64,000 nt of DNA from Takakia lepidozioides (taxonomy: Eukaryota > Streptophyta > Takakiopsida > Takakiales > Takakiaceae). The stretch spans positions 49,042,001 through 49,106,000 of the forward strand of contig CM060731.1 in the NCBI GenBank assembly GCA_030704615.1, given 5' to 3'. Shown one piece after another: positions 47,110 through 58,121 of this stretch. How positions within the stretch are numbered: position 1 is the stretch's first letter; each line of letters starts with the position of its first letter. The notes beneath the pieces were generated by a model. The model saw nothing but the letters and a program-made list of their open reading frames with translations. It did no database searches and was not told where the DNA came from. Made by a program: the position numbers and the translations under genes.

Positions 47110-47118
47110 CCCAAGTAC
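47110..47118. repeat. 9-bp target-site duplication of PM4 (left copy)
   Basis: CCCAAGTAC lies here immediately before the left terminal repeat and again at 62577-62585 immediately after the right one. The shared run extends a few bases further left (CCTCC), which is either chance or a slightly longer duplication. Confidence 0.92.
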
Positions 47119-47180
47119 GGGGGCTGCTATTTCATGAGCCATGAGCAGAGTCGTAAGTGTGGAAAAAAACATGAGCAGCA
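47119..47180 (+). repeat. Left terminal inverted repeat of PM4 with CATGAGC cluster
   Basis: Begins GGGGGCTGCTATTTCATGAG and has further CATGAGC copies at 47141 and 47170. The matching right end occupies about 62515-62576, with five or more CTCATG copies. Confidence 0.88.
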
Positions 47181-47558
47181 CTATTTTCCGGAAATGAGTG
47201 TCCGCGGGAATAGGGTTTAGGGTGCCACGGTCATAGGGGGAGAAGGACCTCCCGATGAAGGAGGTTCGGCAATGTTATTTAGAATTATATATTGAAAGGC
47301 AATGTTTCGCGAATGGTAGGGTGGTACTGCTCTGTACAATGGGGGCCCATTTCAGCCTACCAGCCATTTGCAAAATTCACCCACACTCCCAATCCCAAAC
47401 GAAATGAGCAATGACGCATTCTCGGAACGATGGACACAGAATAGAATAAAAAGAGGGCACAATGAGGTTTTTATTGATCCACATGAATTGCATTTGAAGC
47501 ACGTCTACTGTGCTGATTGTGCCATCAAATCTTGAGCCCTGTGCCTACTGAATACAAG

Positions 47559-48122
47559 TCACGTTGTCAATGGGACTTCGACTGCTCTCAGAACTAGCTC
47601 ATGAGTCATGGGGCTCCTCCATGTAAAGTCGATTGCAGCCGTTGTACCGCCCCTAGTGATGTTCACCACAATGTCCTGCCCTTCAATCATACCACCATCG
47701 AATATGGAAATCTTCACGTTTTCGTCGTCCACACCAATGCGAATGTCCCCATACAATGGAGAAGAGGAGCGCACTCCTCGAGGAGAATAGGTCTCTCCGA
47801 TGGAGTCCACCCACGTCCAGTGGCAGCAGTTCCACCGCAACAGCATAGCAGTGCGCCTTCTTCTGCATGGGTGACCGTCGTAGCTGGGAAAATCGGAATC
47901 GAGGATGCGCAGGAGCCACGGACTCCTCAGACCAAGATCGTCACCCCGCTCGAAGGCGTAGTGGCCTACGATATACTCAAAAGCCACCAATGTTTCCACA
48001 ATCGAACCAGTATCTTCTGTGTAATCTGTGTACCAGATAACAATGTCTCCCGATGTGGCCGAATACATTGCATAATCGATGCCTCCAAAGGGGCAGTCGT
48101 CCCGGTTCCGGAAGCACGGCAT
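47559..48122 (-). CDS. Unknown PM4 gene Y1 (187 residues), intact
   Basis: I do not recognise this protein. The ATG at 48122 is chosen because the context CAAGGATGCCGTGC is identical in the inverted paralogue at 48673. The frame is open to the TGA at 47559-47561. Residues shared with the paralogue include MPC.RN..DCP near the start, DYAM, SGDI, FERG, RWNCC.WT, a YGDIR and a C-terminal DGG.I.G.DIVV followed by ELVLR...VP. Conserved Cys residues (MPC, DCP, NCC) could bind metal or form a structural site. No signal peptide or membrane segment is evident. It is the only open multi-domain-length gene of PM4 without a frame break, and it faces the left end of the element. Confidence 0.6.
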   Translation of the reverse strand: MPCFRNRDDCPFGGIDYAMYSATSGDIVIWYTDYTEDTGSIVETLVAFEYIVGHYAFERGDDLGLRSPWLLRILDSDFPSYDGHPCRRRRTAMLLRWNCCHWTWVDSIGETYSPRGVRSSSPLYGDIRIGVDDENVKISIFDGGMIEGQDIVVNITRGGTTAAIDFTWRSPMTHELVLRAVEVPLTT

Positions 48123-48368
48123 CCTTGCAAAGGAGGACCTGAGGACGACTTGGATGCCGATGACCTTGCGGACAGCTACGAAGCCCTTAGATTTTGGAAA
48201 TGATACGAAGCGGAAGAGCAGTCCGGCCTCCAATAATGGAGCATCTGGGTCACACGTACCCACCGACGGAGGTGGAACGTGTTCATCACGCCAGCGGTGG
48301 ATGAACCATACATCTTTCTCATCAACAAGTTATAGTTTGAGATCTGCCACCGAAGTCCATCCCCCGGA

Positions 48369-48390
48369 TGGAAATTCGGCGCCGCATTTA
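48369..48390. repeat. Hybrid palindrome between Y1 and Y2
   Basis: The site GAAATTCGGCGCCGCATTT has the left arm of the PM1 palindrome (AATTCGG) and the right arm of the PM4 palindrome (CCGCATTT). It lies in the head-to-head spacer of the two unknown genes. Confidence 0.8.
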
Positions 48391-48672
48391 CATCGAAGAG
48401 GGATGGACTTCGTCGTGTCCAGTGGCTATCGGCCCACCTGGCAGTGACTGCCCATAGTTTGCATGGCAGGGTAGGAAACTGAAACGGCTACATTCATGCA
48501 GCAGCCAATCTTCATCGGTCCAGGATCCTGTAGGGGGAAATTTAAATGTGCCCTGGAGTGTTTGTGAGGAATTGCAGCGTTAGCTTGAACTTTTTTCCAG
48601 CCACCGCGCGCTGCTCCTCCTCCATCCGGGAGCTGCTGTCATTGAGCGTACTCCGCTACTCTTTTTTCAAGG

Positions 48673-49249
48673 ATGCCGTGCCGCCGAAATCCAGCCGACT
48701 GCCCTTATCATGGCCACGATTATGCTATGTTCAAACCAGAATCAGGAGACATCATTGTCTGGCTCTCTGTTTTCACAGACGCTGCTGGAATCAAGCAAGA
48801 GTCTTTGCGCGCAATGGAGTATCTGAGGGCTATTACCGCTTTGAGCGAGGTGAGGGCGAGGGTCAATGCGGTCCGTGGGTCCTGAAAATTGTTGACCTCG
48901 ATATACCAAGCTGGAAAGGGATGCCGGACAGATCACGCACGGCCTCGCTTTGGCGCTGGAACTGCTGCCAGTGGACCAGGGAGGACGGCACCGGGGAAAA
49001 CTATATACGTGCAGATCACTCCGCTCTTCCAGTGTATGGAGACATTCGGCTGAGTTGCGAAGACGAATCGCACGGGCACATGAGGCCACAGTGACCTTGT
49101 CAATGTATGATGGTGGTATCATTGATGGACATGACATTGTCGTCGGCTCCAGCAAGGGCAGCAGAACGACCGAATTGCAGTTCACCTCGAGGTGCCGCAG
49201 CAGTGATGAGCTTGTTTTGAGGGGTATCAAAGTTCCGTCGACTTGGTGA
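48673..49249 (+). pseudogene. Unknown PM4 gene Y2, inverted paralogue of Y1 with two frameshifts
   Basis: Starts MPCRRNPADCPYHGHDYAMF and SGDIIVWLSV, then shifts frame near 48826 to GYYRFERGEGEGQCGPWVLK, RWNCCQWTREDGTGENY and LPVYGDIRLSCEDES, and again near 49085 to TVTLSMYDGGIIDGHDIVV and SSDELVLRGIKVPSTW. Alignment to Y1 is end to end, so the two are one ancestral gene duplicated head to head. Y2 has lost its frame while Y1 has not. Confidence 0.7.
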
Positions 49250-49499
49250 AGCCCCATGTAGAAGGAGGAAGGGCTTAGTTTTGTCTGCAGTTGGTAAATG
49301 TGAGACATCGTGTCGATCAATAAACCCATCGTACCTCACTTCTGTATGATTGTGTTTCATTGTGTTGAATAACTGTCGGAATTGGCCCACTGTTTACAAT
49401 TTGATGTCTCATTTCTACAATGTGTCTGTCCGGATGAATATAGCAGAGTAACCGGTATGTGAGTCATGTGTCAAGAATATACCAGAGTAACGCATGTCG

Positions 49500-50295
49500 G
49501 CATCGAAATGCGGCGCCGCATTTCCATGTCGACATCGAAATGCGGCGCCGCATTTCCATGTCGGGATCGAAATGCGGCGCGCATTTCCATGTCCGCATCG
49601 AAATGCGGCACGCATTTCCATGTCCGACAAGAAAATGCGGTGCATCATTTCCGTCCAGGTACACGAAATACCAACACGGGTCTATAAATTGATCAGAAAA
49701 CGAGGTTGGCATTGCAAATGCGGCGACGCATTTCCAGCTTGGCAATGGAAACTTCTTTTTGGACAAGGGAATGCGGTGCCGCATTTCCGTCCAACACTTC
49801 GAAAAGTGTGACATTTCCGACCAGCGCGATGGAATGCGTTACCGCATTTCCGAGAGAGGGTCTGCAAATGGACAAATTGCGATGTCCGTTCTGGAAATGC
49901 GGCGCCGCATTTCCATGTCCGTCATCGACTTTTTTTAACAATGGAATGCGGTGCCAATTTTTGCTGATGGGCCTGCAGTTCGAACAACGACCATCCCCAA
50001 TATGAAATGCGGCACCGCATTTTCAATCCGCCATGTCGACCTCCTTGTTCGACCCTTGTTCGACCTCTGTAAGCGTGGTGGCATCCATGCAATGAGCGGG
50101 AGAGGCCAAAACTGGCGTGTGGACAAAGGAAATTTTGGAAATGCGGCACCGCATTTCAATTCAGATTACTTTTTACTATGCCAACATTGAAATGGAAAAT
50201 TTAGTCCCTCCCCTGTTTTGGAAATGCGGTGCCGCATTTCCAAAAGAGGTTCTTAGAGTTGCCAAAATTTTGGAAATGCGGTGCCCCATTTCTGA
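49500..50295. repeat. PM4 palindrome array, left part
   Basis: About 14 sites with core AAATGCGGCGCCGCATTT or the variant AAATGCGGTGCCGCATTT. The first four or five are only about 30 bp apart, then about 55-80 bp. It lies between gene Y2 and the 3' end of the ParB-methyltransferase gene, mirroring the outer sites of PM1. Confidence 0.92.
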
Positions 50296-50465
50296 TTTTG
50301 GGGAGCGTCGTGGTTTGGGCGATTGTGTGGCTGGAATGCACACTGGAGAGGGGTCACGAATGTCGGGCAGAATTTCCTTTATATACTCTGGAAGAGAATT
50401 TACATTTACAGAGACTTCATTAAAATTCTATTAATCTTGAAAATCATCCGAATCCTCATCCTGTT

Positions 50466-53400
50466 CTAGACTGTCCTGCTCCTCTCCACCCCCTCAGTGC
50501 CTCTCTCATCTCCAGCGGACTGCTCGTTGGCCAGGCTTTCGAAAATCCCATCTTCCCCTTGCGGAACTGTCCATCTCACCTCCGTTGGGTCGTCTTCCTC
50601 CCTGTCTGCGTCGCTCTCATCCGCTGAATCACATATGTACTTTCGTACCCGTCTACCTGTCTGAGCTGCTGCCAACTCTTTCCTTATCCTTCTGTCCTCC
50701 CTAGCCCTCTCCAAAATCTGCTCTACTTTACTGGGATTCTCACTTCTTCTAATCGCTGTATTTGCGAGTTTAGCTGCATAACTAGGAAGGAGTAGTCCCT
50801 CACCGGGCTCGTCATGAAGTCGGCCCTCGCAAAGAACGGGACATTCTTCCTGGCAGGAAGTGTAGGCCCTACATGTTTCGACCCGGACCCTGCAATCCTG
50901 CACATGACAATCATCAACGAGACTAATGAGAACCACAGTCGGGAAATTCGTTTGACATAAATGACCCAGAAGGCTTTGCAAACTTACAATGTTTGCACTC
51001 ACTCGTATTCCGGGTTCTCCTCCGCATCAATGTCCACTGTGTCTTCCTCGGACTCCGACGAATCCGAGGAGACTTCCGCTCTGTCGGGAGCCTTCACATT
51101 CCGTTGCAGCCCCTCCAGATGGGATCCCCACACGGATGAATCCTCCTCGTAGGCAAAGAGGTGCCGGTCGGAAAACCGCCCAGCCCACATTGAGGCACCT
51201 GTTACAATGCCATCCACACATTACCACATGGCGCTTCAGATGTTGCGAACTACATCCTAACGAGAATTTGCAGAACAGCAGAGATCAAGATTCTGCATAC
51301 CTGTCCCACAGATGAGGTCGAGCACTGTGCCCTCCACGTCTGTGCATGTCTCCATAATTGTCTGAATGAAGGCAGGGCTCCGAGTCCGTGAGTACCGCAG
51401 GGGTTCCGTTGAAGTGAGGCTATGAGGGAGAAGTTCCTTGGGAACGTTGTTGAACAGAACGTCGTAATCGAGTGGGTCGCAGTTCGGGTCAACCTTTCCT
51501 CCCTCCTTCCGGAAAGCAAAGGTGGAGTTCTCCTTCACAAAGCAGTATGCATCGAACTGCTTCGTCTGCATACACAGGGGAAAACGATTAGAAACCGAAT
51601 GCGGCACCGCATTTGAAAACACCCAAGCAAATGAATGGACGAGTGCCAGTGTCGTAATCACCTTCTTCCCTTCCGACCGAAGGCCCAGTGTGTTGATGCA
51701 CGTCCACTTCTTTTTCAGAATCGGGACGGCGCTCTTGCGGGTCCACTTCGCAATTCCTGTCTGAGTGTTTTTCCTCTGCTCGCCAGGACAACCACACAGC
51801 CTCTGTCGTCCAACACCATGCGGGCAAGCCCGAATCCTTTCTTCCAAAAGTCCTCCGAGTACCTGTTCCAAGATGGCAAAGCTTGCAGTCCTTCCACAGG
51901 CTCTCCGTCCGGAATATCCAAGATGATCATATCGCAAGACCACTCGGTGGCATTTCCGCCCCTCCTACAATCCTTGTCTGCACACACCCTCTCAAAGAAC
52001 GAGACCATATTCTGAAATCCTGGGGTGTCGGAAGGCTCTTCGGCAGTCGCCTTCTTCAGTGCTCTGCCCTTCAGACCCTCCATGGTCTTCAGGTATGCCA
52101 ACTTGGCTGCCCGTCCATCCAAAGCCGCCAAGAAACTCTCATTTACACACTGGACTACAGTTTCGGGAGCCACTTTCGGCCTCTTCATTTCCACCGGCTC
52201 GAAAGGGTGCCCCCCTGGGGGGTTGAAGAGTGCCTTCTTTGCCGAGCCAGTTCTCGTGCCTCTCGTGACAACGGTGGGCACAGGGGAGGCAGCCTGCGTT
52301 TGGGGGGTGGGCTGGTGGTTGCAAAGTCTCCATCGGAGTCCTCTTCCTCACCCTCTTCCTGAACAGGCTGTTTCTGCTTCTTCGTTTTGGCGGGTGTCAC
52401 AACAGCTGCTCCTTGCTGGCGAGTCCTCTTCTTCGACCCCTTCTGTTGGGCCTGCACAGCTGCATCCACCGTCTTTTGTGCCATCTCAGCTGCCTTTCTG
52501 GATTCTTCCAGAGCAGCAGATTCCTTTGCCGACTTTGGCCCAGCAGGGACACGTCTTTCTTTCTCTTCTCTTCTGCCAAGGCGTGCAGATCTTTCTCAGA
52601 CTCGTCAACAATACCGCCAGACATGTCCAGGTACCACGGGCATCCAACGAGATGCGCGGGATGCCATTGTTTTCGCATCTCTCGGGTGTGTAGACACAGC
52701 TTGGGCCCGCCACGGTCCAAGCCATGAAGAACGGGGCTCTTGAGCCAGGGCCCCTGTCTGAAGGAGCACGTATTTCATATACCTGCAAGGCAGTCAGCAT
52801 GCGTGAGCAAAAGTTGAGACCAACCTACTGGCAGAGTGCCACCGAAAACATAAAATGCGAATGCGGTGCCGCATTTCCGAGACAAACCTCGTAACCAGGC
52901 TTCGCATACAAGGGCAGCTGTGCTTCACCTGTAAACAATTCGCATTGCAGCTTTCCCCGCCCCTCCTGATGATGTATAAACTCCACGCTCCTTCTTGCTG
53001 TCTGTAGCTCTCTGGCGAAAGGTTGTCCTTGTACGCACATCTGAAACGTGTCACGTAGTCTTCCAATGTCTGTGTTCCATCCCATTTGACGTACAAGCCG
53101 AACGAATTTGTGTGCATTACGACTTGCTCCTTCGCATTCGACATTACCTGCGATTCCCAAATGCATTGTCACGTAGCAGTTCAGGGAATTCATGTCAGAA
53201 AGCAAATCTGGGGAAGTACCTTGAATTACCTGGAACCACCAAGTCATGCGGTTGAGCCACACATCCACTGCAGGGTCGGAAACTTCCAGTGGAAAACCAC
53301 ATTGTCCTTATGCTCTCGGATGCATTCCAGATCGACAGCCACCGTGTCTGCCATTTCCGATCCAATGTCAGGAGCTGGAAGAGAGTGGCTATTGCTAGGA

Positions 53401-55550
53401 AGGAACTTCAGTGCATTGAAACCTCACCTTCTCTTTCGCCTCCACACATGCCGTTGAGAGGTGATGCAGTTTCTCCAATTGCATGGTCGGCTGCATGGCC
53501 CGAGAATAGTGTTTTGCAATCTCGGGGATGAAGTCCTTTCCAAGTGCCGGATCTGCAATTGCCACCAGCTTCACAAGCTTTGACTTGTATTTGGTTCTGG
53601 ACTTGACACCGGCTTCCTTCAAGTGCTCAGTCAATGACTGCAACGTTTTGACCTGCCCCTCACTTTCCATGAAGAAGCGTTTGGCATGGGCCAAATCCAG
53701 CTTGATGTTTGACTGCCAACAAAACATGCAGAAGCGTTACATTCGATTCATGTGGAAACATTACTGAAAATTGGGGAAGGATGAGCAGAGGGAAATTGGA
53801 GGACGACTTACTTCGTATATCACCTCCACCATTCCATCCATAGTGAGACGATACCATGTCCGGTCTGTTTTTGCAACGGCTTTCTGAATGAGCTCGGGCT
53901 CCAGCATTTCCGCAAACATCTGCGGATCAGTGAGACCAGTTTTCCTCACCCTGTACAGCATATGTGCCATGTGGGTATGCACGTACGCATTCTCAGTGAC
54001 CCTGCAAGGCACACTCTCCAGTTCAGTACACGGAAGCACGGAAACAAACCAGAATGGAAACCGAAATGCGGCACCCGCATTTCGAACGTGCTAGGGAGGG
54101 TATGAGTATCTTACGAGTTGAGGTCCGCCATGGCATTCTTGAGCAGGGAGGAGTCTGCCGCCTTCACCTTGAGGATGACACACTCCACCATGTAATGCCA
54201 GCCAATGTGCTTGGCATGGTTCTGCTTGATGTACTCCCACCAGGCGAGAAGTCGGTGATTCCCGTCCCACACAAAGAACATTTTACCCGACATATGGCCG
54301 AAGTCGGATCACCCTTCAGCGTCGCCTCGAATTCGTGGTTGCGAGTGTGCCAGTGGGTATCCCACGTTGACAATTCATCGGCAGTGGGTCCACGAGTTTC
54401 GCCGTCCTCATTCTCAATGGAAACGTAAAACGCTGCCGATCCCAGACGGTACCCTTCTCGAAATGCGAACTTGAGCTTATCCACATCTCCGGGAAGGGCC
54501 TGCCTGACGATGGGAAGGGAGACCATGCGACAGAGTGGGATTCGAAGAGTCCGCTGGAATACCCTGCTGCCCAGAACTCTGCCAATGCTACTGTGTGTCT
54601 CCTCCAACATTTTATCCGCTGCACTTTTGAAATCCTCCGGAGACATGTCTGTAGGTGCCGGTAGTGGCTGAGCAGCTGGAGCATCCTCAACTGGAGCTGC
54701 ACTCTGGGGCCTGTCTGCGGGCAATTCTGCCATTGCAGAGGCCTCCTCCGGGGCCTGCTTGCTCATCGGTGGTGAGGTCTTGCTGCGAACGTTGAGCGGC
54801 AGCACCCTCCTCCGGTACCAAATCGAGATCAACGGTCGATCCCATTGCCTTCGCTGCAGCAGAGTCGGCCCCACATCTGCAGGCGGGAAATCCTCCAGGA
54901 ACTGAGCTTCAGCTCGTGGAAGCGGTTTTGCGGGAGATTGTTCGCCCGTCGCCCTGATTGCCTTCTGCTTCCTCATCCTTGCAGGTGAAGGTGTCTGCTG
55001 CAATTGAATCTGTCTTCTACCCTGCTGCTTCATTCGCGTTGGGGGGGGTGAATCGGCCTGAGCCGGTTCAGAAGCCAGTAGAGGGACGGGCTGCTTCTTC
55101 TTCGACTTTGCTGGAGAAGGGCCCGACCCCTGCTGGCGATTCTCCATGACCGAAGAACGCGAGTCGATCTCTGGGACTTTGAACTTGCCCTTCGAAGACG
55201 CGTCTTTGAATCGCAGAGGGCTAGGCCCGGCAGGAATACCCGCGCTCGGGGATCGGGTGGGTGTACGTGCTGCAGCTAGCTCCTCGGACTCTTCCTGCGG
55301 CTCTTCGGATTCCTGCGATCCCTCCAGCACGTCCACCTTTCCTGTTAGGCATGCAAACATGTTCTGCATTCAAGTCTCCTAGCATTCAGTCTAAGAATTA
55401 CAGAAGCAAAATGGGGGGTTCGGTGCTCGATCAGCTGCGCGCAGCCCGATCGCATGGAGCTCTCACTGGTGGCTGGGTTGCCTGAGTGGCCTGCTGCTCG
55501 GAGATGGCAATCTCCTCCTGTAGACGCATCTGCTTCCTCCCCTTCGGCAT
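50466..55550 (-). pseudogene. PM4 ParB-like / DNA amino-methyltransferase fusion gene (most complete copy)
   Basis: Minus-strand exons with GT-AG borders: 55550-55467, 55363-54114, 54001-53812, 53712-53428, 53347-53230, 53147-52929, 52782-51663, 51565-51301, 51198-51003, 50897-50466. The start MPKGRKQMRLQEEIAISEQQ is a short exon. Exon 2 has a long disordered part, then IPLCRMVSLPIVRQALPGD and, after a frameshift near 54300, the ParB core KMFFVWDGNHRLLAWWEYI. Exons 3-6 encode an uncharacterised middle region (TWYRLTMDGMVEVIYE; IADPALGKDFIPEIAKHY). The 52.8-51.7 kb exon carries VQCVNESFLAALDGRAAK and DMIILDIPDGEPVEG (motif IV position); then RTRSPAFIQTIMETC, VLDLICGTG (motif I) and GASMWAGRFSDRHLFAYEED. 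The last exon has LLPSYAAKLANTAIRRSE and VRWTVPQGEDGIFE. Bacterial ParB-adenine methylase fusions have the same domain order. There are frameshifts near 54300, 53280, 52700 and 51740. It may mark or bind the element's palindromes; this is inference. Confidence 0.8.
51595..54083. repeat. Three single PM4 palindromes in introns of the ParB-methyltransferase gene
   Basis: Sites at about 51595-51617 (AATGCGGCACCGCATTTGAA), 52853-52880 (GAATGCGGTGCCGCATTTCC) and 54061-54083 (AAATGCGGCACCCGCATTTC) lie in three different introns. None is in an exon. PM2 shows the same habit at 1124-1149. Confidence 0.85.
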
Positions 55551-55984
55551 TGGCCTACGTCCGAAGTATAATTTCCGGAGCTTGCGACGAGGTCTCCTGT
55601 CTGGTGCACGAACTCCCCCCTCTCAGGTTCGAGCATAAGAAGAACAGAGAGAGGGAAAGGGCCAAAGAGTGCAGATGGAAAGGGCGCGAGAGGGGTGACT
55701 GAGGAGACACGACAAAAGTAGATGAAACGGCGGTGATGCACCACTTGGGTTCGAAAGGGTTGGACGAAAGTGTCTCCTCGTGGAGTTTGCGTCATTACGA
55801 AATTCGAATCGTTGAGGGTACGCCTGCCGTCCGAAAAAACAAACATCATTATCCAACGGTCAGGCCGCGCCGCCTCATGCCCCTTCAGTCAGATAGAGTG
55901 CCGACATGTGCAGCAATTCCGTTGCTCCACGTGTTCACATTTCAAGGTATTTCCGTCCCAGCGTCTGATGAGTTGGAGCGAAAA

Positions 55985-57690
55985 TGCGAATGCGGCGCCG
56001 CATTTCCGTTAAGTACCATCACGAAGCTACACATCCGTACTTGTTGGAAGAAAATGCGGCACCGCATTTCCGTTCCACCTTCACATACCTTAGTTGTTGA
56101 ACGGAAATACGGTGCCGCATTTCCGTCCCACAGCTCCAAGTATGAGATTCAAAAGGAAATGCGGCGCCGCATTTCCGTTCTGGAATGTCGAAAGGTGCGA
56201 TTGGGACGGGAATGAGGCACAACATTTCAGTTCCCGTGGTTCATGATTTTCAATGTGAACGGAAATGCGGTACCCGCATTTCCGTTCCACTTCACATACG
56301 TTAGATGATGAATGGAAATGCCGTGCCACATTTCCGTTCGGGAAAGTATAGAGGTCTCACCTGGACAGAAATGCGGTGCCGCATTTCCGGTCCGGAAAGT
56401 TTGAAGGTCTCACATGGATGGAAATGCGGCAACACATTTTCGTAGCACAGCTCCAGGCCCAATATACAAACGGAAATGCGGCGCCGCATTTCCGTTCTAG
56501 AATGTCGGAAGGTGCGACTCGAACGGAAATGCGGTGCCGGATTTCTGTTCCCGTTGCGCACGATTTTCAGTCAGAATGGAAATGCGGTACCGCATTTCCG
56601 TTCTGTAGAGTATTAACGTCTGACGCTGGCGGAAATGCCGTGCCGCATTTTCGTTCCACAGCTCCATGCCTCACATACAAAACGGAAATGCGGCGCCGCA
56701 TTTCCGTTTTGGAATGTCGGAAGGTGCGACTCCGACGGAAATGCGGTACCGCATTTCAGTTCCGAGGTTTCAGTTGATTTCATATTTCAGAAACGGAAAT
56801 GCGGTGCCGCATTTCCCTTTTGAATCTAATACATTCCGTTCTGGAATGTTGGGAGGTGCGACTCGGATGGAAATGCGCTGCCGCTTTCAGTTCGCGTTCA
56901 CTCACATTTTCAGTCAGAACGGAAATGCGGTACCGCATTTCCGTTCTGGAATGTTGGTAGGTGCGACTCGGATGGAAATACGGTGCCGCATTTTAGTTCA
57001 GATGGTTCACGATTTTCAGTCAGAACGGAAATGCGTTGCCGCATTTCCGTTCTGGATAGTATGAATGTCTCAAGCGGTCGGAATTGCGCTGTATGAAGCT
57101 GTCGGAATCGCACTCGGCTCCATGCATCAGATACAAAATGGAAATGCGGCGCCGCATTTCCGTTCTGGAATGTCGAAAAGTGCGACTCGGACGGAAATGC
57201 GGTGCCGCATTTCTGTTCCCGTTGTTCATAAATCTCAATCAGAACGGAAATGCGGTACCGCATTTCCGTTCCACCTTCACATACCGTGCTTGTTGAATGA
57301 AAATGCGGTACCGCATTTCCGTTCTGGAGAGTATGAATGTCTTTTAAGGACGGAAATGTGCTGCAGCATTTCTATCCCTCAGCTCCATGCATCAGATACA
57401 AAATGGAAATGCGGCGCCGCATTTCCGTTCTGAAATGTCGGAAAAGTGCGACTCGGACGGAAATGCGGTGCCGCATTTCTGTTCCCGTTGTTCATAAATC
57501 TCAATCAGAACGGAAATGCGGTACCGCATTTCCGTTCCACCTTCACATACCGTGCTTGCTGGATGGAAATGCGTTACCGCATTTCCGTTCTGGAGAGTAT
57601 AAAGGTTTCCCCCGGACGGAAACTCGGTGCCGCATTTCCGTCGCTCTGGTGCATGACCAAGATGCAATACGGAAATGCGGCGCCGTATTT
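55985..57690. repeat. PM4 palindrome array between the divergent genes
   Basis: About 30 sites at a regular period of about 53 bp, with core AAATGCGGCGCCGCATTT and outer bases ACGG/CCGT. The centre alternates between GGCGCC, GGTGCC and GGTACC. Spacers are short and also repeated, e.g. TCTGGAATGTCGGAAGGTGC. A block of about 260 bp is duplicated within it (57125-57290 resembles 57395-57560). Open frames through it (repeated NGNAAPHFRS) are artefacts. Confidence 0.94.
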
Positions 57691-58121
57691 CCGTCCACCA
57701 GCAATCGAAAGAATCACTCGGGACGGGAAATCTGGAACCTCAATGGGTTGCATTGTTCCGAAACAACACAATTGCGGCCAGTCTTGATGAGCACAACTTG
57801 GTTGTCTGACCGTTTTAACCAGCAGTCCTGGCACTTGTCAGTGCGAACGTTCCTGTCTGCACCGAGAATACTGCTGGATCCACCCTCAGGAGAAACTGTC
57901 AGGAGATGTTATTTCGTCGCCGAATCGGCCATCATTGTCATACTCACTGGCTATGGAATCAAACCTCCCACCTTCATGCATGTAGCTTGAAACAATACTT
58001 TCCACTTCAATGTGCGACTTCCAATCGTCGATGGACTCCGCAGATCCACTTAGATGGTGCCTGTGAGCCTTGGTCTGTCGCTATACTGAACCTCGCACTT
58101 GCCAACTCCGTGCGGTGTTCG

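Noticed and set aside
49415-50434. Open frames over the left PM4 array
   Set aside because: Repeat-derived (NAAPHF, MRRRIS) with no residue pattern beyond the palindrome.
55985-57690. CRISPR-like look of the palindrome arrays (regular short repeats with spacers)
   Set aside because: The genes have introns and are eukaryotic, spacers are themselves repeated, the repeats are perfect two-fold palindromes that vary in centre and arm, and no cas-like genes are present.
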